Assembly (NCBI RefSeq): GCF_900447215.1
Contig: NZ_UFYA01000001.1
Location: 620,001 to 684,000 of the forward strand
DNA from: Dermatophilus congolensis
GTDB lineage: Bacteria; Actinomycetota; Actinomycetes; Actinomycetales; Dermatophilaceae
Length of the DNA stretch: 64,000 bases
Direction: 5' to 3'
Within the stretch, counting starts at the first letter, position 1, and the number at the start of each line of letters is the position of its first letter. Shown in pieces: positions 29,654-39,673 of the stretch. The notes under the pieces were generated by a model. It worked only from the letters and a program-made list of their open reading frames with translations, was not told the DNA's origin and did no database searches. A program made the position numbers and the translations under genes.

Positions 29654-31365
29654 TCACCCTTTCTTGAAGCCTTTCTGCCATCCGACTTCTTCCCATTTCG
29701 GGGTCAGTTCTTGGAACAAACTGGGCCCCCAGTTGGCTAGCCCTTCACGCGTGGCGGTGATCTTCGGTCCATTCCATAGCGAAAGTTGACCGTACGTTGC
29801 GGCCATCCATTCCTTTTCCACAGCGTTCATCTCTTTGGCTTGTTCTTCTTCATCTGTGATGGACCCAAGCTTTTTGAGACGGGTATCAATCTCTGGGCTG
29901 CCTGCGGCAGAGAAGTTGCTACTGGAATCGGAGCACATTGATTGACACATTCCCCCCAGGGGGCTGTTCGTACTTGCCGTCCATGCCATGGGGAGGAAGT
30001 CGAAGTCTTTCTTTTCGACTGTGCTTCCAAACTGTGCGGACGGGCGGATATCGAGTTGCAGGTCGATACCAATGGCTTTCAGCTGGGACTGGACGGTCTG
30101 CGCCAGCGCTGCTTGCAGTGGGGCATCGCCAAAAGTTGTGTAGCGAACCGACAGCTTCGTGCCATTTTTCGCGACGATCCCGTCGGCCTGGGAAGATACC
30201 CCGCATCCTGCAGCGTTTTCCGTGCAGCCTGCGGGTCGAACTTCACTGGCATATTGTTCTCAGCTCGTGGGTCGAAGGAGAAGAACAACCCAGACTCGAC
30301 CGGTTTCTCGGTGTAGTCGATCCCATTGAATCGGATTTTCCGTAGCTGCTCCCGGTCCAATCCCTGCCAGATGGCTTTACGCACAGCTATGTCTTTGAGG
30401 CTCGGTGAGTTCGCGTTGAAAATATAGACGTTGTTGTACAGCAGCTGGCTGTGGCGTAATTCCATCCCAGCAGTGCCACGGATCTGCTCCAACCGTGCCT
30501 TATTTGCTACATCCGTGGCATCGATCTCCCCATTTTTGAACGCCAGAATGGTTGCCGACTCCTCCATCTGACGAAACACCACCCGATCCAGCATCGGTGC
30601 ATTTCCCCACCACTTGTTATTAGGGACGATGACGGCAGTCCTGCTCTGATCATCAATTTCCTTGATGACAAACGGTCCAGAACGCAGCTCTGGATGCGGA
30701 TCCGTCTTCATCAGGGTGTTAAAAGTTTCTGGATCTTTCGCCACCTTCGGGTGGATCAAAGATGCAAAAATCTCAGTGATCGGATTGAAAGGCTTTTTGA
30801 AAGTCACAACCACCTGCTCAGGGGTATCCCCCTTCTCTACCGACTCGATGTCCTCATAGCCAGCAGTGGCGCCAGAGTTGTTGTACTTACCCTCATCTAC
30901 CGATGCACGCTGAGACTTCCACGTGGCCTCAAAAGCAGTCCAATCGATCTTGGTCCCGTCATTCCAGATCGCCTTCGGATTGAGGTCGTAAGTGACCACC
31001 TGTTTGCCGCCGCTGACCTCCACATGCGGCATCTTGATGAGGTACTCAGTGCGGGCACTGGCCCCTTGCGGCGAATAGATAAACAGCATCGGATCTGTGG
31101 CTGCTGTGATCTGACCCCAACTATGATTGTTGCCATCGGTGTGCAGACCGTTGTAGTTCGTTGGAAAAGTCTTCATCACGAAAACGGCGGTGCCGCCCTT
31201 ATCCATATGAGCCCGATCCTGCGGATTACGTTGCACCAACGAAGCAGGATCATGACTACCCACCGAACTCTTCGAATCCTGCCCACCCCCACCAGCACAA
31301 CCAGAAACCCCCAGCACAGCAGCCATCACGATCGCCACTGCCATAGTGCACCTGCGTTTACTCAC
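29654..31365 (-). pseudogene. Second oligopeptide-binding lipoprotein, one frameshift
   Basis: A family 5 solute-binding protein of about 570 codons, last gene of the second peptide operon. GTG 31365 starts MSKRRCTMAVAIVMAAVLGV-SGC with a lipobox Cys23, and GGAAGGA upstream. The frame runs to KTLQDAGYLP and then loses phase. Another frame continues without gap as ADGIVAKNGTKLSVRYTTFG, through DFDFLPMAWTASTNSPLGG to the stop at 29654. One extra C (a fourth G on the plus strand at 30190-30192) restores a single frame reading LPQADGIVAKNG. The start overlaps the upstream gene by 8 nt. The rest of the reading frame is clean, so the lesion is recent or a sequence error. Confidence 0.85.
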
Positions 31366-33531
31366 GGCATTGTCCTTCCCCGAACAGGCCACCCACACCA
31401 GCGTTACTTCCCCCACCTACCTGCTCCCCAACACGCAAACGATCAGGGAAAAAACAAGGCTGTTGGTGATCGCCAGCACCAACAGCCTCCAACGCAGGCT
31501 CAGCCTCACGACACCGCTGCCGCTGCTGCTCATCCAGCAGCTCCACCACCGGACACCGCGAGGCAAAATCACACCCCACCGGCCGGTTCAACGGACTAGG
31601 CAAATCACCCCGCAACACAATGCGCTCACGAGTCCGCTCCTTCACCGGATCAGGAAGCGGAATAGCCGAAAGAAGCGCACGCGTATACGGATGCCGTGGA
31701 TTATCGAAAACCGAATCCACATCCCCGATCTCCACAATCTTGCCCAGGTACATCACCGCAACCCGGTCACTGATGTGACGCACCACAGCCAGATCATGGG
31801 CCACAAACAAATACGAAATACCCAACGTCGCCTTGAGCCTGTCCAGCAGGTTGATCACCCCAGCCTGCACAGACACATCCAACGCCGAAACCGGCTCATC
31901 CAACACAATCACTTTGGGGTTCAACGCCAGCGCCCGCGCGATACCGATGCGCTGACGCTGACCACCTGAGAACTGCGAAGGAAACCTGTTCAAATGGTCC
32001 GGCTCCAAGCCCACCGTGGCCATAAGCTCACGAGTGCGCTGCTGCCGCTGATCCTCAGGCATTCCAAAAGCCCGCAACGGCTCACTGATCAACTCATACA
32101 CCGTGAACCGCGGGTCCAAAGCCCCCATCGGATCCTGAAACACCAACTGCACATTGCGCCGCAATGCCGTGATCTCAGCCTTACGCCGCAACGACGCAAC
32201 CGGCTTACCCAACACAACGATCTTGCCAACCGTGGCCGGATCCATCTCCATGATCTCAAGCAACGTCGTCGACTTACCGCACCCAGACTCACCCACGATG
32301 GCCAGGCACTCACCCTCACGCACATCGAAAGAGACCCCATCAACGGCCTTCACCTCGCCGACTTGACGCTTAAACAAAGCCCCCTTCTTCAGCGGGAAAT
32401 GCTTGTGTAGGTTCTCCACCTCCAAGAACGTCTGCCGCTGCTGCCTAGGCACCCCCTCCAACGGTGAATGCGCCACCGCAGGAACCGGGAACACATCCGT
32501 GGCGCCCTGAATGTCACGCAAATACTCATGCCGCACACACGCACTCATATGCCCCGGCTCCACCATCACAGCCGCAGGTTCACCATCACCACACGCATCA
32601 ACCACCAACGGGCAGCGAGGCGCAAACGGACACCCCGTCGGGTCATGAATCAAATTAGGCGGATTTCCCTCAATCGGCACCAACGAAGCTTTCTCCCGCC
32701 GATCAACCCGCGGAATCGAACCCAACAAACCCAGCGTGTACGGCATCCGCGGCCGGTAGAAAATGTCATCCACCTGACCCTTCTCCACCGGACGCCCGGC
32801 ATACATCACCATCACGTCATCAGCGATGCCCGCCACGACACCCAAATCGTGCGTAATCATCACCACCGCCGCACCAGTCTCCCGCTGCGCCACTTTCAAC
32901 ACATCTAAAATCTGCGCCTAGATCGTCACATCCAGCGCCGTCGTCGGCTCATCAGCGATGATTACGCGCGGATTGTTCGCGATCGCAATCGCGATCACCA
33001 CCCGCTGGCGCATCCCGCCAGAAAACTCATGCGGGTAGGAATCCACGCGCGAGCTCGGGCTGGGAATCCCCACAATCTCGAGCAACTCAATCGCGCGCGC
33101 CCGAGCTGCCTTCGCCGACAGCGATTGATGTGCCTGCAACGCCTCAATAATCTGCTGCCCCACCGTGAACACCGGCGTCAACGAACTCAGCGGATCCTGA
33201 AAAATCATCGCGATATCACGGCCACGATGCGCCGACATCTGCCGATCAGACAGGCCAATCAATTCTTTGCCCTGGTACGTGATCGACCCCGAAATCTTCG
33301 CGCTGTCAGGCAAAAGCTCCATCATCGCCAGCGAGGTCACTGACTTACCCGACCCGATTCGCCAACAATCCCCAAAACCCGGCCCGGGAACAGATCAAAA
33401 TCCATGCCGCGTACCGCATGCACCACCCCAGCCTCGGAAGGAAACCGCACATGCAAATCCCGCACCGACAAAACCGCCTGCTCCTGCGGAGAAGACACAG
33501 TGTGCTCAGCAGACAAAACAACGTTACTCAT
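31358..33531 (-). pseudogene. Fused OppD-OppF double ATPase, one frameshift and one nonsense codon
   Basis: A single gene of about 725 codons encoding two ABC ATPases in tandem. ATG 33531 (overlapping the permease stop by ATGA) begins MSNVVLSAEHTVSSPQEQ. Phase is lost inside the first Walker A: GIVGESG is followed by RVSQ-stop, while the other frame resumes at SVTSLAMMELLPDSAKISGS; one extra T in the coding strand near 33352 gives [12 protein letters not shown] second lesion is TAG at 32918-32920 where the family has Gln (VTI-stop-AQILDVLKV). The second ATPase half ([35 protein letters not shown]) is intact. Both Cys extensions are recognisable. As given, no complete first ATPase can be made. 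Confidence 0.88.
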
Positions 33532-34478
33532 GCTCGGCCTCCGGACTTGCTGTTGGGGCCGAGAGCGTCACGCAGACCATCACCGACCAAAGACAAGGAC
33601 AAAGTGATCCACAGCAGACACGCCACCGGACCCCAGAACATCCACGGATAAGCAGACAACTGACTGGCTGACTGCCCAATCAGCTGGCCAAGAGAGACAT
33701 CCGGCGGCCGTACCCCCACACCCAGGAAGCTCAGCGACGTCTCGGCGATGATCGCCCCGAACGTTCCCAACACAATGTTGAGAATCAAATACGAGCCAAT
33801 ATTCGGAATGATGTGCCGCCGGATAATCTGCCAATCCGACACACCCATGTACCGCGCACACGCAACGAACTCACGCTCACGCAACGACTGCGTCGTGGCT
33901 CGCACCACACGCGCCAACCCCATCCAGCCAAACAACGTCAAATACAGCGCCAACTGGAAAGCATTCCCCTGACTGGAGCCCATCAACACCGCGATGACCA
34001 GGAAATACGGCATCAAAATCAGCATCTCCAACAGCCACATGCCTATCCGCTCACGTGTGCCACCCCAGAAAGCAATCGCCGTGCCATACACCGCCCCGAT
34101 TAGCGGAGCGAGCACGCCCACACACAAAGCGATAAGCAAAGACTTTCCAGTACCGCGCACCAACATCGCCCACAGATCTAACCCGCCAGCGTTGGTGCCA
34201 AGAATATGGCCGCCTTCACCAGGGGCAGCCCCCAAATTCATCAGGTCCTGATCGGTGTACGAAAACGAGTTGATGGTGTTCCCAGCAAGTGCGAAAACCA
34301 CGACCAAGCCCAGCATCACCAGGCCAACGATCGCTCCTTTGTTCCGCAACAGTCGGCGCAGAATGAGCGTGGACTTACGCGTGATCGCATGCTCCGGCTG
34401 AACAGAGCCCACAGGCGCAGCAGCTCCGCCAGGCAGAGGTGCCGGGGGCTCAGTGCAGGTGTGTGCATCGCTAGTCAT
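33528..34478 (-). CDS. Oligopeptide permease (OppC type) of the broken operon, intact
   Basis: The only uninterrupted gene of the second peptide operon, 316 residues. A soluble head of ~45 residues is followed by about six helices. The EAA loop reads ACARYMGVSDWQIIRRHIIP and the C-terminus is GDGLRDALGPNSKSG. It overlaps the upstream OppB stop by TGATG and the downstream ATPase start by ATGA. With its partners broken it is probably without function, unless it works with the neighbouring system. Confidence 0.88.
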   Translation of the reverse strand: MTSDAHTCTEPPAPLPGGAAAPVGSVQPEHAITRKSTLILRRLLRNKGAIVGLVMLGLVVVFALAGNTINSFSYTDQDLMNLGAAPGEGGHILGTNAGGLDLWAMLVRGTGKSLLIALCVGVLAPLIGAVYGTAIAFWGGTRERIGMWLLEMLILMPYFLVIAVLMGSSQGNAFQLALYLTLFGWMGLARVVRATTQSLREREFVACARYMGVSDWQIIRRHIIPNIGSYLILNIVLGTFGAIIAETSLSFLGVGVRPPDVSLGQLIGQSASQLSAYPWMFWGPVACLLWITLSLSLVGDGLRDALGPNSKSGGRA

Positions 34479-35466
34479 CAGGCGACCCTCGCTCTCGGAT
34501 CCACGATCGCCACCGACAAGTCAGCGCAGATAGCACCGATGGCGAACATCACTCCACCGAAAGCCACTCCGGCCACGGCTGCGTTGACGTTTTGTGTCGA
34601 CGTAATTGCATCGAGGGTGTACCGGCCCAGGCCCTCCCAAGCGAACACCGCCTCGATGATGAATGTGCCGGTAAAAATGCCAGGAATCTGGAAGGCGATC
34701 GACTGCGCCACCGGGATGAAAGAAGTACGCAGAGCATGTTTACGCACCGCTTGGGACTTCGTGAGCCCTTTCGCGCGGGCCATACGCACGTAATCAGCGT
34801 TGATGTTGTCCAAGAGCAAAGACCGCTGCAGCAACTGATAGCTGACGTAAGCAACAATCGTCAGCGCCACCGTAGGAAGAACAAGGTGCTGCGCTATGTC
34901 GACAACACGTTCCACCGCCCCTTCGGGCTGCGGCACCGAATACATGCCAGAGACGTAGAGCAAACGCGTTCCCACGGCGTCGTTGAGATCGATACCAGCC
35001 ATCTGCACAGTCAGGTAAATCACCGGTGCCGGGATGCAACTAATGACGTAGCTCAGCGTCGTAACTGAACGGTCTGAGAAGGAATACTGCCGCGAAGCGG
35101 CGAACACGCCTAGAGCAATGCCGATGACGATCGACAACAGTGTTGCCAGTAGCACGAGGCGCCCAGAAATAACTGCTCTGGTAAGGAATTCTTGGTTGAT
35201 GCTAGAGCCGTCTGGCCCCATGCCCCAGTCGAAGTGAAAACCACGTTTTTCAGCCACACCAGGTAACGCTGGAACGGGTTCAGGGTTGGATCCAGCCCAG
35301 CTTCCTGCAGCTGCGCGGTGACTTGTTCCATGGTGGGGCGTGGAGTGCGCTGCAGTAGCGCTGTTTCGGGTTTCATGACTGTCACGGCGGCCAAATACGC
35401 CACCGGTGTCGCCACAAAAATCATCACGAAGTAGTTTGCTAGGCGCCTGAAAAGGTATTTCAGCAC
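34478..35466 (-). pseudogene. Oligopeptide permease (OppB type), one frameshift
   Basis: First gene of the second peptide operon, about 329 codons. GTG 35466 with GGAGG 8 nt upstream begins MLKYLFRRLANYFVMIFVAT. The frame reaches RYLVWLKNVV and loses phase; another frame carries on as FHFDWGMGPDGSSINQEF through the EAA loop MARAKGLTKSQAVRKHALRT to the stop at 34478. A fifth A in the plus-strand run 35237-35240 (fifth T in the coding strand) restores NVVFHFDWG. No other lesion is visible. Confidence 0.85.
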
Positions 35467-36023
35467 GTCGCCACCTCCGGGATTGGATGGCAGACCCCAG
35501 ATACAACCAGCAAATAGCGGGGCATGGGCGACAACCCTTTCTCTCACGGGACAGAGCCCTGTCTCGAGGTGCACCCCACCTGTGGAACGGCGACGGTGCC
35601 GGAAAGTAACGGATCTTCCGGAGGGTTTTTCGGTGCGTTTGCTACGGCGTGATACTGCCGGCGGGCACACCGAAAAAGGGCGAATTAGGCCTAATGACTA
35701 GCTTGTTCGGGCCTCGCCCGAAGATCTGATCCCCAAAAGGTAAGCGATGAGCGCCTGTGTGGTGCACGTAACTCAAACTCTGTGCGGACGCAGGAGTGCT
35801 GTTGCGACAAACCCTGCACGTAGTGACCTGATTCACATATTGCGCAAATTAAATACCCGGCTGTGAGATATACAGGCCGAGAAAACAGTCCTCAATTTTT
35901 ATTTGATTACTCGGACGAGTGTCCCGGACGAATGTACGAGTTACCGCGACACGCCAGTGAAAGCGCGGTCAATCTGAATTACGCCAATGTCATTAAGAAT
36001 CGGGAACCTCAGGAGGTTTTCCC
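35467..36023. other. 557-nt intergenic region between the broken peptide operon and alaS cluster
   Basis: No convincing gene. It holds an inverted repeat TTTTTCGGTG (35626-35635) with CACCGAAAAA (35668-35677), whose T- and A-runs lie on the outer sides, so it is not a normal terminator in either direction. TTCGGGC-CTC-GCCCGAA is at 35706-35722. An A+T-rich stretch around 35825-35935 may carry promoters for the divergent units. An AGGAGG at about 36011-36016 serves the next small ORF. Confidence 0.4.
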
Positions 36024-36284
36024 ATGACTTTGGTACACACCACAACTGTCTCCACAAACGCCCGTGCTTTCCTTCAGTCGGCCTACACGGACCGGCTGCA
36101 TATTCCTGCACCAGTTGTCCCACCAGTTGGACGCCACCGCACGCTCGGTACCTCGGCATGGCGAACAGCGCTGCGTGAACTCATCGGGTGGGCAACCTTG
36201 GGGCTGTGGGTTCCTGGCCTCAATCGCGCTGCAAATGCAGCCTGGCGTCCCTTCCGTACCGCCCCAGGACGCCACCGCGCCTAA
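36024..36284 (+). CDS. Small basic hypothetical protein
   Basis: An 86-codon frame starting ATG 36024 with an excellent AGGAGG 7 nt upstream. The product starts MTLVHTTTVSTNARAFLQSA, is rich in Arg, Ala and Pro, and has one moderately hydrophobic stretch (WATLGLWVPGLNRAANAAW). It ends RTAPGRHRA. I recognise no family. The strong ribosome site and an A+T-rich promoter-like region before it favour a real gene; the lack of any known domain and its position in a long gap leave doubt. It lies 153 nt before alaS in the same direction. Confidence 0.5.
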   Translation: MTLVHTTTVSTNARAFLQSAYTDRLHIPAPVVPPVGRHRTLGTSAWRTALRELIGWATLGLWVPGLNRAANAAWRPFRTAPGRHRA

Positions 36285-36437
36285 CCTTTTCCCGACTCGC
36301 TTTGCGGTTGTCGTCAGGTTGCTTTGGGGTTGCCCAGGGGAGCGGCGGCATACTAGTGCGATCGTTGTTGTTGCACGAAGGGCGCTACCTACCGGAAAAT
36401 CCGGCAGCGAACGCACCGCGAGTGAAGGGTTGTGTCG

Positions 36438-39128
36438 ATGGAAACCGCAGAGATCCGGCGTCGCTGGCTCCGATTCTTCGAGAGCAAGGCGCACACCGTG
36501 GTGCCCAGTGCACCCCTGCTATACGACGACCCCAACCTCCTGTTCGTCAACGCTGGAATGGTCCCCTTCAAGCCCTACTTCCTCGGCGCCGAAACCCCTG
36601 CCTATACCCGCGCCACCAGCGTGCAGAAATGCGTACGCACCGGAGACATCGACGAAGTCGGTAAAACCACCCGCCATGGCACGTTCTTCCAAATGAACGG
36701 CAACTTCTCCTTCGGTGACTACTTCAAAAAAGAAGCCATCGAATTCGCCTGGGAATTCGTCACTGGACCTCAAGAAGAAGGAAACCTCGGCTTCGACCCC
36801 GAAAAAGTCTGGGTCACCGTTCTGGGTCCTGGGCATCACCCCGACCACCCCGAAGGCGACATCGAAGCCCGCAACTACTGGCGCGCAGTAGGTATCCCCG
36901 ACGAACGCATCCAAGGCCGCAGCCTCAAAGACAACTACTGGCATATGGGCGTCGAAGGCCCCGGTGGCCCCTGCTCCGAGATCTACATTGACCGCGGCCC
37001 CGAATACGGCCCCGACGGTGGCCCTGAAGCTGACGAAGACCGCTTCCTCGAAATCTGGAACCTCGTCTTCCAAACCGAACAAATCACCGACGTCACCGCC
37101 AAAGACAAATTCACCGTCGAAGGCCTCTTGCCCTCCAAAAACATTGACACCGGCATGGGGTTAGAACGCGTCGCCTTCCTCATGCAAGGCGTCGACAACA
37201 TGTACGAAATCGACGAGGTTTACCCCGTCATCGCCGCCGCTGAAAAACTCTCCGGCCGCAAATACGGCGCAGACAATGACGCCGACGTTCGCTTCCGCGT
37301 TGTTGCCGACCACGTCCGTTCCTCCCTCATGCTCATCGGAGACGGCGTTGCCCCCGGCAACGAAGGCCGCGGCTATGTTCTGCGCCGCCTGCTACGCCGC
37401 GCCATCCGCTCCATGCGACTCCTTGGCGTCACCGACCCAGTTCTACCCGAACTTTTCCCCGTCTCCGTGGCCCAAATGGAGAAGTCCTACCCCGAACTGC
37501 GCCGCGACTGGGACCGAATCTCCAACGTCGCCTTCGAAGAAGAACACGCATTCCGCCGCACCCTTACCGCCGGCACTGCGATCCTTGACACCGCAGTCGC
37601 CAACGCCAAGAGCCAAGGACGCACCCAACTCTCCGGCGCCGACGCGTTCAGCCTGCACGACACCTACGGATTCCCCATCGACCTCACCCTGGAGATGGCA
37701 TCCGAACAAGGCCTGTCCGTTGACGAAGAAGGCTTCCGCTCCCTCATGAACGAGCAGAAGCAGCGCGCCAAAGCTGACGCCAAAGCCAAAAAGATGGGTC
37801 ACACAGACCTGCACCTGTACCGAGAAATCGCCGACACCATGTCCGCGCCCACGGAATTCCTCGGCTACACCGAGACCACCGCTCCCGGACGCATCATGGG
37901 CGTTCTCAGCGACTCTGGATCGGTCCGCAGCGCCTGCGAAGGCGACGAGATCGAACTCGTTCTCGACCGCACCCCCTTCTACGCCGAATCGGGTGGACAG
38001 CTCGCCGACAAAGGCATCATCGAAGTCGACGGAGCCCGCATTGAGATCACCGATGTACAGCGCCCCGTCACTGGCCTAGTCGTCCACAAGGGACGAGTGC
38101 TCGCTGGTGAATTCGGTGTCGGACAGACCGCCACCGCCATCGTCGACGCCGCACGCCGCCGTGACTCCTCCCGCGCTCACACCGCCACCCACATCGTCCA
38201 CCAGGCACTGCGTGACAACCTCGCCAGCACCGCCACCCAGGCAGGCTCTGAAAACATGCCTGGGCGCCTGCGGTTCGACTTTTCCTGGAACAACCCCATC
38301 GACCCCGACACCTTCGCCACCATTGAAGAACAAATCAACCGCGTGATCCTCGGCGACGAAGCCGTCGAAGCTGCCACCATGCCCAAGGGCGAAGCACTCG
38401 CCTCAGGGGCCCTGGCAATGTTCGGCGAGAAATACCCCGAACACGTCCGCGTTGTCAGCATCGGAGACTGGAGCCGCGAACTTTGCGGCGGCACCCACGC
38501 CATGCGCGTTGGCCAACTCGGCGTTGTCAAACTTCTCAGCGAACAATCCGTAGGCTCTGGAGTGCGCCGCGTCGAAGCCCTCGTCGGCATGGACGCATAC
38601 GGCCACCTGTCCACCGAATCGCTGCTTCTTTCCCAAATCAGTGACCTTGTCAAAGCCAAGGGCGAGAATATCCCCGACCGGATCGCCGCCCTCATGGCCA
38701 AACTCAAGAGCACCGAAAAAGAACTCACAGCCATGCGTGCAGCCCAGCTACGCGCAGCTAACGCCAACCTCGCCAACGACGCAATCGACATCTCAGGCGT
38801 CGCCGTTCTCACCCATGACCTGGGAGCTGACGCCGGAGCTGACGATGTCCGCTCCCTCGTTCTAGACATCCGCGGACGCCTCGGCGAAGACAAACCCGCC
38901 GTCGTAGCGCTCACTGGCGTGGCCAAAGAACGTCCGCTTATCGTTATTGCCACCAACGAGGCAGCCCGCAAAGAAGGCATCAAAGCCGGAGCGCTCGTCA
39001 AAACAGCCGCGACCATTCTCGGTGGCGGCGGTGGCGGCAAACCCGACATCGCCCAAGGCGGCGGCACCGACACCACCAAAATCGCTGACGCGCTCGAAGC
39101 CGTGCGCCACGCGATCGCCACCCGCTGA
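36438..39128 (+). CDS. alaS: Alanyl-tRNA synthetase
   Basis: Charges tRNA-Ala and edits mischarged Ser or Gly. It is about 896 residues, a normal length. The N-terminal class II core has RRWLRFFESKAHTVVPSAPL and NGNFSFGDYFKKEAI. The editing domain carries the zinc ligands His581 and His585 (HTATHIVH) and Cys683 with His687 (CGGTH). A Gly-rich C-Ala tail (GGGGGGKPDIAQGG) ends the protein. ATG 36438 is preferred to GTG 36432 because GAAGGG is 8 nt before it. It is followed by ruvX after 32 nt. Confidence 0.97.
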   Translation: METAEIRRRWLRFFESKAHTVVPSAPLLYDDPNLLFVNAGMVPFKPYFLGAETPAYTRATSVQKCVRTGDIDEVGKTTRHGTFFQMNGNFSFGDYFKKEAIEFAWEFVTGPQEEGNLGFDPEKVWVTVLGPGHHPDHPEGDIEARNYWRAVGIPDERIQGRSLKDNYWHMGVEGPGGPCSEIYIDRGPEYGPDGGPEADEDRFLEIWNLVFQTEQITDVTAKDKFTVEGLLPSKNIDTGMGLERVAFLMQGVDNMYEIDEVYPVIAAAEKLSGRKYGADNDADVRFRVVADHVRSSLMLIGDGVAPGNEGRGYVLRRLLRRAIRSMRLLGVTDPVLPELFPVSVAQMEKSYPELRRDWDRISNVAFEEEHAFRRTLTAGTAILDTAVANAKSQGRTQLSGADAFSLHDTYGFPIDLTLEMASEQGLSVDEEGFRSLMNEQKQRAKADAKAKKMGHTDLHLYREIADTMSAPTEFLGYTETTAPGRIMGVLSDSGSVRSACEGDEIELVLDRTPFYAESGGQLADKGIIEVDGARIEITDVQRPVTGLVVHKGRVLAGEFGVGQTATAIVDAARRRDSSRAHTATHIVHQALRDNLASTATQAGSENMPGRLRFDFSWNNPIDPDTFATIEEQINRVILGDEAVEAATMPKGEALASGALAMFGEKYPEHVRVVSIGDWSRELCGGTHAMRVGQLGVVKLLSEQSVGSGVRRVEALVGMDAYGHLSTESLLLSQISDLVKAKGENIPDRIAALMAKLKSTEKELTAMRAAQLRAANANLANDAIDISGVAVLTHDLGADAGADDVRSLVLDIRGRLGEDKPAVVALTGVAKERPLIVIATNEAARKEGIKAGALVKTAATILGGGGGGKPDIAQGGGTDTTKIADALEAVRHAIATR

Positions 39129-39160
39129 ACCAGTAACACAACACAACCGGGAGCGGCACA

Positions 39161-39673
39161 GTGCGGTCTGGAGTACGTATCGGCGTTGACGTCGGCGCTG
39201 CACGCGTCGGCGTAGCTACCTGCAATCACGAGGCAATCCTCGCGGTGCCGGTCGACACCTACCCACGAGAGGGTGTCCCCGCAAAAGGGGACACCCCTGC
39301 CATTCCCGATGCCCTCGAACGCATCGTTGCGCTTGTTGGTCAGTGCGAACCCATCGAAATCATCGTTGGCCTCCCCATGCACTTATCTGGAGCCGAGGGA
39401 CAGTCGGCACACGCTGCGAAAACGTTTGCACAAGCTCTCGTCGCACGCGTTAAGCCCATCCCTGTTCGACTCATGGACGAACGACTTACTACGGTGGATG
39501 CTCACCGCGCACTGCACTCGAGCGGCCGGGCCGCGAAAACGCACCGGTCAGTCGTCGATCAAGTCGCGGCAGTCATGATCTTGCAAAGCGCATTGGACGC
39601 CGAACGCGACTTCAACCGCGTTCCCGGGTCCATCATCGGGGGCCGAAAACCTAGGCATAGGAGACGTACATGA
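39161..39673 (+). CDS. ruvX: Putative pre-16S rRNA nuclease YqgF/RuvX
   Basis: An RNase H-fold nuclease of about 170 residues, implicated in 16S rRNA 5'-end maturation. The fold starts VRIGVDVGAARVGVA (first acidic residue Asp in GVDVG). It continues with EIIVGLPMHLSGAEGQSA and LMDERLTTVDA (second acidic pair), and a late Asp in SVVDQVAAVMILQ. GTG 39161 has GGGAG upstream. Its TGA overlaps the mltG ATG (ATGA). The order alaS-ruvX-mltG-aroE is typical of actinobacteria. Confidence 0.93.
   Translation: MRSGVRIGVDVGAARVGVATCNHEAILAVPVDTYPREGVPAKGDTPAIPDALERIVALVGQCEPIEIIVGLPMHLSGAEGQSAHAAKTFAQALVARVKPIPVRLMDERLTTVDAHRALHSSGRAAKTHRSVVDQVAAVMILQSALDAERDFNRVPGSIIGGRKPRHRRRT

Noticed and set aside
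36009-36494. A 161-codon minus-strand frame over the alaS start
   Set aside because: No domain, covers both the small ORF and the alaS N-terminus, and has no ribosome site.
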